A DNA stretch of 64,000 nt, from contig OY743168.1 in NCBI GenBank assembly GCA_963555705.1, forward strand, positions 18,296,139 to 18,360,138, read 5' to 3'. A program made the position numbers and the translations under genes. Under the pieces are notes generated by a model, which was given only the letters and a program-made list of their open reading frames with translations, was not told where the DNA came from and ran no database searches. This document shows positions 24,901-36,479 of this stretch, in pieces. Numbering within the stretch: the first letter of the stretch is position 1; every line of letters begins with the position of its first letter. The stretch comes from Ligustrum vulgare (lineage: Eukaryota > Streptophyta > Magnoliopsida > Lamiales > Oleaceae).

Positions 24901-25563
24901 ATTATCCTGTCTTTTCTTTCTGAAGTATAACGAGATAAATCCATGACTTAAAGGTTCATACTGATATCATGTTTTAATGTGCTAATTGTATCTCTTGGTG
25001 GGTAGGGCTTACCAGAAGTTTAAGCCATGTACTTGGCACCTTTTAGTCAACGAACATAAGCGAACACTGATCTTCTCTAGTATGTATAGGTCTATTAATT
25101 GTGGTCCTGTAACAACTTTTTAAGACTCAAGCAGCAAACTTTATGCAGATGCAATATTTAAAAGGTGTAATTGGCATTTTGAGCTTGAACCCCAATTCTT
25201 TTAGTCCTTTTCTTTCCGAACCTCAAATTTTTTTTTTTTTTTTTTTGGGTGCATCCTCAGATAGTTGGCAGTAGTTCTGATGAACAGCAGAAGATGTTCG
25301 GCAGGCATTTTGAGCTTGAAGACGAGCTTGTTAGCCGAATTTCTAGGACATCAATTGATATCCTTAAAGCTAATTATCGGGTATGGAAAAAACTCGACTT
25401 GGTGGTTTCTTTATTTGAAAGGAGAATATGCACATTTTTTTGATCTCGGTCCATTTAAATTTTAAGCGTAGTTTAGCTGACTCATGATTGTCAACAGGAT
25501 GACCTGTCTAATGAAGAATGGAGACTCTTGGTCAAACTGAAAAACCTTTTCAAGATTCAATAG
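15991..25563 (+). CDS. EIF5B: eukaryotic translation initiation factor 5B (eIF5B), 11 coding exons
   Basis: A cytosolic translational GTPase, the IF2 homologue, which joins the 60S subunit to the 48S complex with eIF1A. Coding exons: 15991-18687, 18778-18885, 19068-19168, 19255-19345, 19430-19540, 19619-19684, 21777-21836, 22655-23212, 23879-23998, 25261-25380 and 25498-25563. All join in frame to about 1,365 residues ending FKIQ. Residues 1-770 are a charged Lys/Glu tail with five F-[SAT]-G-KKK motifs and a [18 protein letters not shown] coiled region. The G domain has G1 GHVDTGKT (782-789), G2 in [10 protein letters not shown]3 DTPGH (844-848) and G4 NKVD (898-901, split by intron 1). [15 protein letters not shown], the beta-barrel, the IF2-like domain III ([15 protein letters not shown]) and domain IV follow. 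The ATG fits the conserved MGRKKPS start. Intron 5 has a GC donor; intron 6 is 2.1 kb and holds a MITE. Confidence 0.97.
19873..20047. repeat. MITE in intron 6 of eIF5B
   Basis: Imperfect terminal inverted repeats (GTGTTTGGTATTGTTTT on the left, AAAACCAAACAAATCC on the right) bound about 175 bp. The interior (GGATGATTGAGATTGAATACTG) matches the MITEs at 45829 and 62318 (the latter in the opposite orientation). The ends are approximate. It is a miniature DNA transposon without coding capacity. Confidence 0.6.
20048..21776. other. remainder of eIF5B intron 6
   Basis: Long intron sequence without recognisable coding or repeat structure. Confidence 0.6.
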
Positions 25564-26200
25564 TTTTGATGATAACAGCATTGAGGAGTTACTGGCCTTG
25601 AGCCTGCCTAACTGACAGGATGAAAGGACAAAGAGTCGAAGGGAGAAGCTCGACAGGAGAGAGCATAGCAAGGCAAAAGTGATTCGAGAGATATGGTAAT
25701 GGCGAAACTTATTCCTGATTTACTTTTTGCGCCAGGAAGCCCATTGCCATTGGGATTTGTTACAGTTGCCTTTTGTAAACCCCTTACGGTTTTGTTGTAT
25801 GTTTCTTCTGCTGCGAGTTTGACACGTATACAGGAAAATAATTATGAATGTTCAACTGTTTTTTGAATATGTAAACGACAGTAAAGTTTCTTGTACGACT
25901 GGTTTTAAACTATGAAATAAAGTTCTATTTATATTTCCGGCGGTATGTTTTCGCTGAATGGACATAGTTTGGCTACGGCTGAAATAAATGGAATTGATTT
26001 ATGTGTATTATTTGGACTTTTTAGATAAGATGTGATTAAAAATTGATGAGAGAAAATGTGTGTGATTAAAAAGTGATTTGAGAAATTGTGCTCATTATAA
26101 TTTGTATTATAATGACCAGCCGAACAATGCCTAAAAGAGGAGTTGGGTCATCATAATCTTTTTCTGGACATTTGAGTCTTCAATTGTAAATTTTAGTACA
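25564..26200. other. eIF5B 3' UTR and downstream spacer
   Basis: The 3' UTR follows the TAG at 25561-25563. GC content falls sharply after about 25930, with AATAAA-like sequences at about 25915-25921, suggesting the transcript ends there. 25960-26150 resembles decayed MITE sequence (GATGAGAGAAAATGTG repeats and CCGAACAATGCC) without clear termini. Confidence 0.45.
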
Positions 26201-27169
26201 CTAGTAGTAAGCATGTGCGTTGCACATCTTATATGTATAATGAATGTGATAAATATTGTCTTCGTAGTAGTAATATCATTTTTTGAAAGTTGTTGAGCTA
26301 AAAGATATCAATTTCGGAAGTAATCAGTCCGAAAATGAAAATAAAAAACTATGTAAATTCAAATAAAGAAATTGTAAAAAGTGTGTTCGACAATTAATCT
26401 AGAAAAAAATACCGACGACATGTTGCAGTCTTTGTATAATAATAAAGGTTGTTATTTCTCTAATGAGTTTGCTAAAGTACATAAGAATTTAGATATTATT
26501 GAATGTGAGAATAGGTATTGAATAGTAGGAAGTTACAAAATCATTCAAATTCCAATCATATTTTTCTTTTTATTATTTGATTAATAATTGAAAATTTGTA
26601 AAGAAAATTCAATATTGAAAAATTTTCAATAAATTTCACAAAATATTATTAAACTTACTGTCAAATTCAATTCTTAGAATTGATAAAAGATAATGCAATG
26701 AAAAAGTTTACTATGACATACATTTTATGCAATTTGGATGGTCACAAAAAATTGTGAAAAAACTTCGTTACCACTCATTTTAGTCATTTTTCCCTTTCAA
26801 TAACTTCAAATACCCATCTCTAGACCTTATAAAGAAAATTATTATAGAATATTTAAATGTATTGTAAATTAATATTATTGAATGATAAAAAACAAAATAT
26901 TAAGGAAAATATTTATATAAAATCTAACAAATTTAGAGTGTTATTGTCAAAAGTGAATAATGCAATAATTATAAAAAAAATAAAAATAATATATAATTTG
27001 ACTTTTTATAGATATTTTTTTTTTCAAAAATCCATAAATCATTTACTGTATGTCACATATAAATTTATTTTGCATTAAGAGAACTCCTCAAATTCAATTA
27101 TTAAAATAAGTTGATCAAATTTAAAATTTTCTAAAATGGTCGATAAAAATAGACGAAAAAAATGTGTTT

Positions 27170-27172
<3 letters not shown>

Positions 27173-27231
<59 letters not shown>
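27173..27231. repeat. (TA)n microsatellite
   Basis: About 29 uninterrupted TA units inside the Helitron. Confidence 0.95.
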
Positions 27232-27235
<4 letters not shown>

Positions 27236-27509
27236 GAAAGATTATTTTTTATGGAATCATTGTGTATAATTGAAAATGCTGAATAAATTATTATTAAAGG
27301 ACGGTGTAAAAAATTTTAAGATAATTTTTCTTACAAATAAAAAATATGAACTCTAACAACGAATCATTAAAAATTTGAAAAATTATTGAGAATATATATA
27401 TGTGTGTGTGTGTGTGTGTGAAAGATTATAATAATAAAATAAAATATTTAATGTTGTGAATAAAAATTGGTAATAAAAAGTTTCTCCTAAATCCTCATTT
27501 TTTTATATA

Positions 27510-27667
27510 GCCCATGTTTGGCCTCCATTATTTATAAACCAAATTTATTCAATACTCAATCTCAACAAACTATTTTTTACTTTTTAAATATTTTTTAACC
27601 ACACATCCTCCCAAAAATACTATTCCAAACCATAATTTTTCCCAAATAATGGGTCTCAAACAAGGGC
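27510..27667. repeat. MITE nested in the Helitron
   Basis: Terminal inverted repeats GCCCATGTTTGGCCTCCATT (left) and AATGGGTCTCAAACAAGGGC (right) match those of the 45829-46004 element with a few differences. The interior has the same ACTCAATCTCAA segment. Flanks are ATA and ACA, so the 3-bp target site is not perfect. Confidence 0.7.
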
Positions 27668-27838
27668 ACATCGTAGAAAATAGAATATGAGGAGTGCACA
27701 AAATGAGTCCCTTCATTTTTTAACTTAATTAATTAATGGATAAGATAAGAGAGTATAATTGGTTTAAGGCAAAAAATGTGAGGGTGAAATCGTGATGTCA
27801 AAGATTCTTCCATATCCATACTTTTAAAATAGTGTAGA

Positions 27839-28104
27839 TTATTTGATAAAATGACTATTAAAGTGTGTTTCTATTGAAGTCCTTGTTTGATTCTCTTTAG
27901 AATTTACTTTTTATTTATTTATTATTTATTTATTTTAATTTTTTTTACAGTACTCAATCTCAATCATTCATTAAAAGTTAAGTTCATAATATTTGATTTT
28001 TCAACTAAATTTTAATTATCTATTATCCTAAAAATTACTATTCATTAAAAAAAAAATTCTTTTTAAATAATATACTCTAAATCTAATTATCAAGTCTCAC
28101 CTAG
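27839..28104. other. remnant of a MITE-like sequence
   Basis: The segment ACAGTACTCAATCTCAATCA followed by TTCATTAAAAGTTAAG (about 27947-27982) is the internal signature of the MITE family elsewhere in the window. Clear termini are missing. Confidence 0.4.
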
Positions 28105-28617
28105 TGATGCTAGATGAGAGAGTCTGAACAATGGTCACCAAATGTTAGCAAATTAATTTGTGCTAAAAGGATTATTCGGTGTTAGGTAAATCTAGTTGAT
28201 GATAGGTTGCTTAGTATAATATAGTTTAATTGATTGTAATTTGTCTAGCAAATTGTAGTCTATATAAAGGATGGCGGGCGAACAATACCAACTAGGTGAT
28301 GACAAAATAGTGGATGCTGGGCAACTCAATTTGATGGTAGTCAACTAAACTTAATGTGAGCGTCTTACGTGATTGGTGATCGATTGGTTGCCTTGAACGA
28401 ATAGTAGGTCGATCGATCATTCGTCCCACGTAATTCATGGAACACGACTCTAGATAGTTATTTCAAGCGCAAGTCTAACGTCTCACGTTCCAAACCTAAC
28501 TGGCAAATCGTTAGCACGTGGATGATACCACTATACTATAAATACCTTAGAATGCAAGTCAGCCAAACTTTCCTGTTAATCTATTCTTTTTACATACAAA
28601 TTCTAATTCTTATGTCA
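28105..28617 (+). repeat. 5' LTR of the outer gypsy-type element (end uncertain)
   Basis: Starts TGATGC. The first about 155 bp match 42933-43080. TATAAATA at about 28537 could be the U3 promoter. A CA at 28616-28617 is one candidate end, but the primer-binding site was not identified. Confidence 0.55.
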
Positions 28618-28965
28618 GGGAATAAATCGGGGGAGAATTCCCCACCTCTTTTTTCAGGTAAGCATGGCTTAAAGAAAACCCGCTGATCCATCTCGTAAGT
28701 CACTCGGAATTCATTTGAACAACTGCCTACGGTAGAACCACAAGCCATGCTGCCAGGCGCTCAACCCATTGGGATAGAGCAAAGGTATCATCCGCCTGGC
28801 GATCACCGCAAATGGGTCTGCCGATCGCACCTCAACCCGCGACAATAGTCTACATAGAGATAGACCAAAACGATAAACGTTGGATTAATGATTTGGAAAA
28901 TAAAATGGATGATGCTATGTCGAAAAAAGAACCTGCATAAACAAATGGTTTTGAAAAATGATCAA

Positions 28966-30300
28966 TTTGTGCCAGAAATCATGGCAGTTCCTCTACCAAA
29001 AGGCTTTAAGCAATTGATGATTCAAGCGTGTGATGGAGTTATAGACCTGCTCGATCACTTGTTGACTTTCCTAGACACGCTAAGGCTGTATATAGTGGTA
29101 GCCCAAAAATAACTAATCAAGAGGGGAATGAATTGGTTTTTGAAACTTTTTTGATAAATTATTTAAAATAAAAGTGATACACACAAATATAACAAGAGAT
29201 GTAAAGAGAATCAAATACTAATATAAAGTGCTGTAAAGATGTAAATTCAATAATTTGAATTAAGTATCTCACTTAAGTGTGGCACAATGTAGATTAAAAA
29301 AAAAATGAAAGTAAGTGTATGATGATGTCAAGAGAGAAGATATAACAAATGGATTTAATGGGTTCGTTCTACAATGCGTTCTATGTCTTTGCTATCAAGC
29401 TCTCCAACACAAACAAGACCAATTACTAAAATGGTAACTTACAACAAAGAGTATTAAATCCTTAAGCGATTTACCATAAAGAACACTTATCCTTATGCAA
29501 CTTACAATAATGATCACAAATCCTTGTACAACAATCGAGTTTTCAAAGGATCTCGAAAGTAATAAAGTTAAGTATGAAGAGAAATGTTGAATCAATCAAA
29601 GATTCCTTGATAATCAACAAAATAAACTTCAATATAATATAAGTTTAATGATTGCGATAATAAACATCTCTCAATAAATTCTCTTGTAATTTGTTGAATT
29701 GAATGAGCTAGAGAAGACTATTTATAGAGAATAATGTTGACTCTCAGGCACTTTTGATTGATCAATTGCGATAAACCGAAATCGCAAAATATGACCTTTG
29801 AAAGATTTTGAACTTTGTACTTTTGGTTCATCAAAATCAGTTTCGATGTTAGTTTCGGTTGATCAAAATCTCCAAAATTTAGAGGATTTTGATCACGTAA
29901 ACACGTGTAATTTGCTGAAGTCCTTTTCACATTTTGAAATAAAACATTTCATGCAAGTGATGATTGATGTAAAACATTTGAACTTATCCATTTGCTAAAG
30001 AATGACGAGTCGATACCTTTACATATACTTTGAAGATTTATTCAAAGACACTAAAAATGAATCTTCATGTTCTTGATCTTTCTCTTTGCATCTCTTTTGA
30101 TCACACCATCTTCAATTGATGACAATTTGTGCATTTGAATGCTTTTGAAGATTATACACATAATACTTAAAGCAAACTTGTTAGAACCATAAATAACTTA
30201 TTTGTTATAATCAAAATAATGGAATTAGAGTCAACCATATGTCAATATATAGTGTTGACGCAGTAATGTGTTGTCTTCCCACCAGCTCGACTTTGCTACT
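28966..30300 (+). pseudogene. Ty3/gypsy gag fragment split by an insertion
   Basis: 28966-29088 encodes FVPEIMAVPLPKGFK and then LDHLLTFLDTLRLY, resembling the start of gypsy gag capsid domains (P-F-x-x-E-I-x-x-x-P-L-P, then DPxDHL...). The reading stops at an insertion (29098-30245). Directly after it, 30248 onward can be read as YSVDAVMC, the expected gag continuation, with a frame shift. It is a pseudogene fragment with no downstream pol. Confidence 0.65.
29098..30245. mobile_element. 1.15-kb insertion with 9-bp target duplication
   Basis: TATATAGTG occurs at 29089-29097 and again at 30246-30254, and gag similarity resumes after the second copy. The insert starts GTAGCCCAAAAATAAC followed by AAGAGGGGAATGAATTGG and ends CCATATGTCAA. 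No terminal inverted repeats and no TG...CA ends consistent with the duplication were found. A 9-bp duplication suggests a Mutator-type element, but the class is not proven. The interior has no coding sequence. Confidence 0.65.
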
Positions 30301-30569
30301 ACTAGTACAAAACTCGAACGAAGCTTACAAGAGAAAGATCGCAGAGGTACTTTAACTGGAAGTGCCGATCACTTAAGTACTCTAAATCTCCTAAGAACTC
30401 GGGTGCTATGAGAAAGAAACCACAAAGTGATTGACGTCTCCTAAAAATCAACACGTGTCATTTGCTTAAGTCTGCAAATTGTCTAAGAGTTCGAGTGGTA
30501 TGATAAAGAAACCACAAAGTGGTTGACAGCTCCTTCAAATCAACTAAAGAGCCCGACGGATCATAGAAA

Positions 30570-31605
30570 TCGCCTAAAGTGCTTAACGAGCGAGCGATTC
30601 ACTTAGCAAGCGAGTCACTTAGCATAAAATGATTCCGCCTAGCAACTAATTCTCGGGGCTTGATCATGCACCTAACGAGTGATTCGCTTAGTATAAATTT
30701 AATTCGCCTAACAATTAATTCTCGGGGCATTAATGAAGTTTTCCTAGCAAGCAAGTCACTTGGCATAAAATAATTTCGTATAGAAACTATTTATCATGGC
30801 ATGATCAAGTTTGCCTAGTGAGTGATTTGCTTAGCATAAATTTAATTCGCCTAGACTTAATTCTCGAGGCATGATCAAGTTTGCCTAGCAAGCGAGTTAC
30901 TTAGAAATTCTTCATAACAACTGATTCTCGAGGCATGATCAAGATCGCCTACCAAACGAGTCACTTAGCATAAAGTGATTACTCCCAGGCCCTAGCAACT
31001 AATTCTGGAGGCAAGATCAAGTATTCCTAGTGAGTGATTCACTTAGCATAAATTTAATTCGCCTAATAGTTAATTCTGGGCATTGGTGAAGTTTTCCTAA
31101 CAAGTGAGTCACTTGGCATAAAATGATTCTGCCCAGCAACTATTTCTTAGGGCATGGTCAAGTTTGCATAGCTAATGATTCGCTTATCATAAATTTAATT
31201 CCCCAGGCAGTTAATTCTCGGGGTATGAGTGAAGTTTGCCTAGCAAGGGAATTACTTAGCACAAAGTGATTCTGCCTAGCAAGCGAGTCACTTAGTATAA
31301 AGTGATCTGGCCTAGCAGCTATTTCTCTGGGCATAATCAGTTTGCCTAGCGAGTGATTTGCTTATCATAAATATAATTCTCCTCGCAATTAATTCTCGAG
31401 GAATGAGTGAAGTTTGCCTAACAAGCGAATTACTTAACATAAAGTGATTTTTCCTAGCAAGCGAGTCACTTAGCATAAAAGATTCTGCCTAGCAACTAAT
31501 TCTCAGAGAATGAGTAAAGTTTGCCTAGCAAGCGAGACGCTTAACATAAAGTGATTTAGCCTAGCATTTAATTCTCGGGACATGAGTAAAGTTTTCCTGA
31601 TACAA
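30570..31605. repeat. degenerate tandem repeat array inside the outer element
   Basis: Roughly ten irregular units repeat the phrases GCCTAGCAAGCGAGTCACTT, AGCATAAAGTGATTC, GCAACTAATTCTCGGGGC and ATGATCAAGTTTGCC. The array is split by a solo LTR and resumes at 33017-33110. Confidence 0.85.
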
Positions 31606-31610
31606 AAAAT

Positions 31611-33016
31611 TGTTCGCTCCGCAAGTGCACTGATCGTGCAAGTAATATAATGGACGTGAGTCCGAATATTGTTCCCACAATTATTGTGCAAATTGTATTT
31701 TAGATTACGGACCTTAACCAGAACAAGAAATGCTTTGAGTTTGAGAATTTTGATTTTGAAAAACAAATTAAAAATTAAACTAAAGAAACAATAAAAATTT
31801 GAATTTAAAACTTATAAAAACAACTACTTTAGAATTATGAATCAATTTTAACCAAATTATCCATGTATTTAACCAAATCATTTAAATACAATTTATGGGG
31901 TTTTGAATATTCATGTTCCTAAAATTATTTAAGTTCTCTTTCGAGCGATGCATAAAAACATATCTCTAAATGCCAATTGACTATATTTCTATGACAATTA
32001 AGCAATTAGAAAAGTATTAAAGATCAGTGAACACTATATAGGATAACATAACGTATATGGGTATATTTCTATCCCCTATCATACTTTGTGGCAATTAAAT
32101 AACTTTTAATGAAATCCTATTCTTTCGAATATAGAAAATCATAAATACAATCACACAAAATCTGGTCAAACAATTGCATAATAATAAAATCACTATTTAA
32201 TTGCATCAAACCCATAAACTGCATATATTAAATAATAGGTCAAAACATGGAATCAGTGATTAAAACTTCATCACAATCCTAACACAAGAAATCTAGTCTA
32301 AAAATATAGTTAAAGAAAATTCAAAGAATAATGGATGGATGTCATCCTATTCATGTCCTTGATCCTTGTTCTTCAATGGATTCCCCAGCAATTCGACAGC
32401 GTTTTGGCATGAAATATCACAATTGGGAACCCCTAATTTTGTGCCCCAAGTCTATTATTTATAGATGTTCTCGGAATTTAGGTTAGTTAGGGAGAAAGAA
32501 TGCTGAATTTCGAGCAAAAAGCCTAGCTGTGGCCCAGAATTTCTACCGTGCGACCGCATGGTTCAAAATGTTGCGATCGCACGCCTATGCAGGTTAGCTT
32601 CAGTCGCAAATTTTTAAGGTCATGCGACCGCGCGCGTATATTCCGTGCGACCGCACGGTTATCTGAAAAAATGCAATTTTCATCTTTTAAGTGCTATAAG
32701 TCGGTCCCTATAATTTAATTGCACATCAAGTCCTCCAACTTTCGATTGTTGCAATTTAGCCCCTGAACTTTTGATTTCTTCCAAATTTGATTTCTTCGTC
32801 TAATTGGCCCTTTGATTAACTGCATCAACTCTTTATTTGTACATTTTGACACTTTTAACATCCAATTGCTCGATTTTGGCTTCAATTCCATTGTTTTCTT
32901 GACTTTGGGTTATTTCTGAAATATAAACAAAATAAATAGCAAATATTCTGAAACAAACAATTAAAATCCTACTTTTAGGATTAGGATAGAAATAAGTGTA
33001 TAAAATACACTTATCA
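31611..33016 (-). mobile_element. solo LTR, copy A
   Basis: On plus it runs TGTTCGCTC...CACTTATCA, so in element orientation (minus) TGATAAGTG...GCGAACA. It shares its CGCAAGTGCAC end and its GTGTATAAAATACACTTATC end with copies B, C and D. Flanks AAAAT and AAAGT are a one-mismatch target duplication. It interrupts the tandem array, which continues on the other side. No internal region, hence a solo LTR. Confidence 0.8.
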
Positions 33017-33268
33017 AAAGTCACTTAACATAAAGTGATTCCGCATAGCAACTAATTCTCGGGGCACGATCAAATTTGCCTTGTGAGTGAATAACTTAGG
33101 ATAAATTGAAAAATTGTTCGGTAAAAATATTTAATATAAATGTTCAGCCAAATAGCTCAAAGTATGCCAAAGATAGACTCACCACGACAAAGATAAAACA
33201 CAAGGATGAAAATGCGAGTCTCGATACTGAAAACCTTCATGCGCTCAATGGAAGGAACGAGCTAATTA
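33017..33268. other. continuation of the tandem array and unique tail
   Basis: The repeat phrases resume (TCACTTAACATAAAGTGATT) and fade by about 33110. The rest is outer-element sequence without recognised coding. Confidence 0.5.
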
Positions 33269-33273
33269 CCCAT

Positions 33274-33881
33274 TGTTTCGGTAATTTTTCTGACCTTGAT
33301 GTGGCAAGATCAAAAGCTGGTATTTTGTTGGAGAAGATGGTCCAAACCTCCAAGAAACCTGTAAAAAGGCAACGAGGGATGCCCTCGTCGCCCCTCCGAT
33401 GTAAGAATTAGTATTTTGGAGAAGGGGAGATTAATATAGAGAATATTCAAGAACTTATGAATATTTTGTGTCTAATTATGAATGAATGAGACCTATTTAT
33501 AAGAATCAGAATAAGTCTCCCTATTCTAGTAGGAAAAGAATTCTTAATTAAAAGAAGTTACCTTATAATAATATTCCTTAGATGAATTGGATTCTCTTTT
33601 AGGTAAAGATAATTTAATTACATCATTATCTTAATTTTTAGGACGCAAGGCCCAATACATAGCCCATTAACGTGTTTTAGGGCTAAGGTTGACCCATAAT
33701 AAGACCACGACGCTTTTATGAACAGATCGACCTAAAGGGGTGACCTTGGGTCATAGAGAGGTAGATCCAAAGTGCGATATTGGGAAAGATAGAAGGCCGG
33801 CCCAAAGCATGACCTTGGGCCTCAAGTGTAAAGGTGAAAAATAATAATCTAATAATGGAATGACCAAAAATATACTGATCA
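33274..33881 (-). repeat. 3' LTR of the 7.96-kb element
   Basis: Matches 40623-41237 with few differences. Flanked on the outside by CCCAT. Confidence 0.92.
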
Positions 33882-34359
33882 TTAGCCCCGTGCATGAGAG
33901 GTCGAGCTCCGGCCTCTAGACGTATGTCATATCAAGTTTAATTATTGCTATAGTAAAGTTAAGGTCATGCTATGAAACATGAATCTCACTTCTAGCAAAA
34001 TACTTTCTCTTACCAAATCTTGAGAACAACTGAGAGTGTTCTTGCATTCCTCCCATCTCATGAGTTTCACTAATTCACAAGTAGAGGTCTTGTCCTTTAT
34101 GTACCGGACAATGGTTGAAGACCCCGTAGCACATTCCAAGTAGAATTGGGTTATCCGGATGGTTGGGAGACGTAGGAGTCTTGATGACAGTATTAGGATA
34201 AGGTTGTATAATCTCCAGCTGCCATATTGAAGTAGGATTTTTTAGCTGCCCATACAAGACAAAATTTAGACTAATTATAAGCCCCCGTGCATCCCTCATC
34301 GAGCTCGGGGAGAGATGGACATTAAATAATGAGACAACATGATTTTGGTAGGATGTGAT

Positions 34360-34945
34360 TCAACGGTTATGTTGCAGCTTATGTTAATAAATAATAAGCC
34401 AAGCCCATGTTAAGTAATGAGCTCGAACTTATGTTCAAACTAGGAACAAGCCGAGCTTATGTTATGTAATAAGTGTTAACTTACACTAGCGCGAATTAAG
34501 TATGAGCTTATGTTATGTAATAAACTTGAGAAACTAAGCAATAAGAGGCCGAGCTCATGTTAAGTGATGAGCTTAAGCTTTTAAGCAATGAATAAGTTGA
34601 GCCTATTTTGAGTAATGAGTTCAAGCTTTTATATTAAAAAATAATAAGTTGAGCTCATGTTAAGTAATGAGCTCGAGCTTATGTCACGTAAGAATAAGCC
34701 GAGGTTATGTTAAGGAATAAGCTTGGACTTTTGTTAGCGAGAATTAAGCACGAACTTATGTTAAGTAATGAGCTCGAGCATATGTTAGCGAGAATTAAGC
34801 ACGAGTTTATGTTATGTAATAAGCTTGAGCTTATACTAAGGAAGAATAAGCGGAGCTTATGTTATGTAATAAACTCGAGCTTTATGTAAAATGTAAATAA
34901 ACCCGAGCATGTAAAGTAATAAACCTGGGCTTATGTAGATCCGGG
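34360..34945. repeat. GAGCTC/AAGCTT-rich imperfect array
   Basis: Many irregular copies of phrases such as AATAAGCCGAGCTTATGTTA and GTAATGAGCTCGAGCTTATG. Each phrase is nearly self-complementary. Similar copies recur at 36480-36720 in the same element. Confidence 0.8.
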
Positions 34946-35479
34946 GATTTCATAATGTGATTTGATTACTTGCTTGAGAATGGCTATGTGTACTTGTATG
35001 AGCAAGTATCTAATTATTTGCTCATGGTTAAGGCTTTGAGCGCTTGTGCGTGGGCAAGAAACAATTTTGCTAGGTAGTGTCATTAATAACTTGGGGAAGG
35101 TCGTACCTTGTGATCGACCTTGTAAATTGTTTTTATAAGGGGTCAAGTCGTTCACTTTGTGATTTTTAGGAATTTATTTATAAGGTCGGGCATGTTGAAG
35201 ATGGCAGCGAGCTCGTGTTTTGAACTTGTTTTCATAAAATTTTTGTAGACTTGTCTTTTACCCGGGGTATGCCTCGTGGACTGCTTGTAATTTTTGTGAA
35301 TAAGTTCACAAGTTTCGGTTAAATACATGATACTCGTGTTTTGTTCGTAAATTGATTCCACGGGTCGGGAGTTTGAACCAGTCTCGTTACTTCAAGAATA
35401 GTTTGAAAATGTCATGTTTGTCCGACCTTGTGAGTTTCTAGTTCAAATCAGAGGGGCTAGCCTTTATAATTTGAAGTAT

Positions 35480-36110
35480 AGTTATACAGGTCGGTCGTAA
35501 CCGACCTTATGGACTTTAGCACAAAGGAGGGGTTAAGCCCTGCCCTTTTGTGCGTTTATGAAAAATAATTTGTAACGTCGAGCGAGACCAACCTTGTATA
35601 TGAATTACACAGAAATGGCCAAGCTTTTGACTTTGTGAATTCATGGAAAACAATTTGTAAGGTCGAGTAAGGCCGACCTTATAAATAATTTACACAAAGA
35701 AGTGGTCTAGCTTTTGAATTTGTGAATTCAGGTAAAACAACTTGTAAGGACGAGCAAGGCCGACCTTTTAAATAATTTGACTTTGTGTAGTTTAAGGGCA
35801 TGGTTAATCAGATCGGGCATTCAGGCCAACCTCGTAGCACAAAGAAGGGTCAAACCCTTGACTTTGAGTAATTTAAGGAAATAGGTCGAGCAGGTAGATC
35901 GACCTTGTAGACTTTTTGTACAAAGAAGGGATCAAACCCTTGACTTTGTGTAAAAAAGAGATAGTTTGATAGGTCGGACATCTAGGCTGACCTTATAAAC
36001 TCTTTGTAGGGAAGCAATATGTGAGGCCAGGCATGATGGTTGACCCCGTAAATTACTTGGGTTGAAAAACTCATCAGGTCCGACATTTTGGTCGACCTTA
36101 TAATTTATTT
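35480..36110. repeat. GGTCGA...CCGACCTT imperfect repeats
   Basis: Diverged repeats of about 100-120 bp combine AAGGTCGAGCAAGGCCGACC-type inverted motifs with CAAACCCTTGACTTTGTG phrases. Non-coding interior of the 7.96-kb element. Confidence 0.6.
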
Positions 36111-36112
36111 AT

Positions 36113-36316
36113 GAGGAAATAATTTGTAACGCCTTGTCATATGAGACATTGTAAATTATTTGTAAGGAAATAATTTGTAACGCCTTGCCATATGAGACAT
36201 TGTAAATTATTTGCGAGGAAATAATTTGTAACGCCTTGCCATATGAGACACTATAAATTATTTGCGAGGAAATAATTTGTAACGTCTTGCCGTATGAGAC
36301 ATTGTAAATTATTTGA
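36113..36316. repeat. 51-bp tandem repeat, four copies
   Basis: Four head-to-tail copies of a unit beginning GAGGAAATAATTTGTAACG and ending GTAAATTATTTG, period 51 bp, with one to a few substitutions each. Confidence 0.9.
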
Positions 36317-36479
36317 CCTTATGTTTTTGGGAGATAATTTGTAAAGTCATGCTTTGTGGTAGGCCTTTTAAACCATTCTCAATGTGATTGTATGATAGGC
36401 CTTCTGCAATTATCACAGTTGTTTTCGTTCGGTGACTAGAGGGCATAAAAGTTAAACTCAGATTGGTGAGGAATTATGA

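Larger units (their letters stand above)
26201..27838 (-). mobile_element. non-autonomous Helitron, 1.6 kb
   Basis: In minus orientation it starts TCTACACTATTTTAAAAG at 27838 (host A on the 5' side, T27839 on plus). It ends with a hairpin (ATGTGC-AAC-GCACAT, about 26212-26226), a short spacer and CTAG at 26204-26201, followed by host T (A26200 on plus). These are the defining Helitron ends, with insertion between A and T. There is no Rep/helicase coding. The interior holds a TA repeat (27173-27231), a TG repeat (27402-27420) and a nested MITE (27510-27667). Confidence 0.8.

Noticed and set aside
33106..33411. 101-codon plus-strand frame crossing the 8-kb element's left LTR border
   Set aside because: It spans the target-site junction of a later insertion, so it is a chance fusion of outer-element and LTR sequence.
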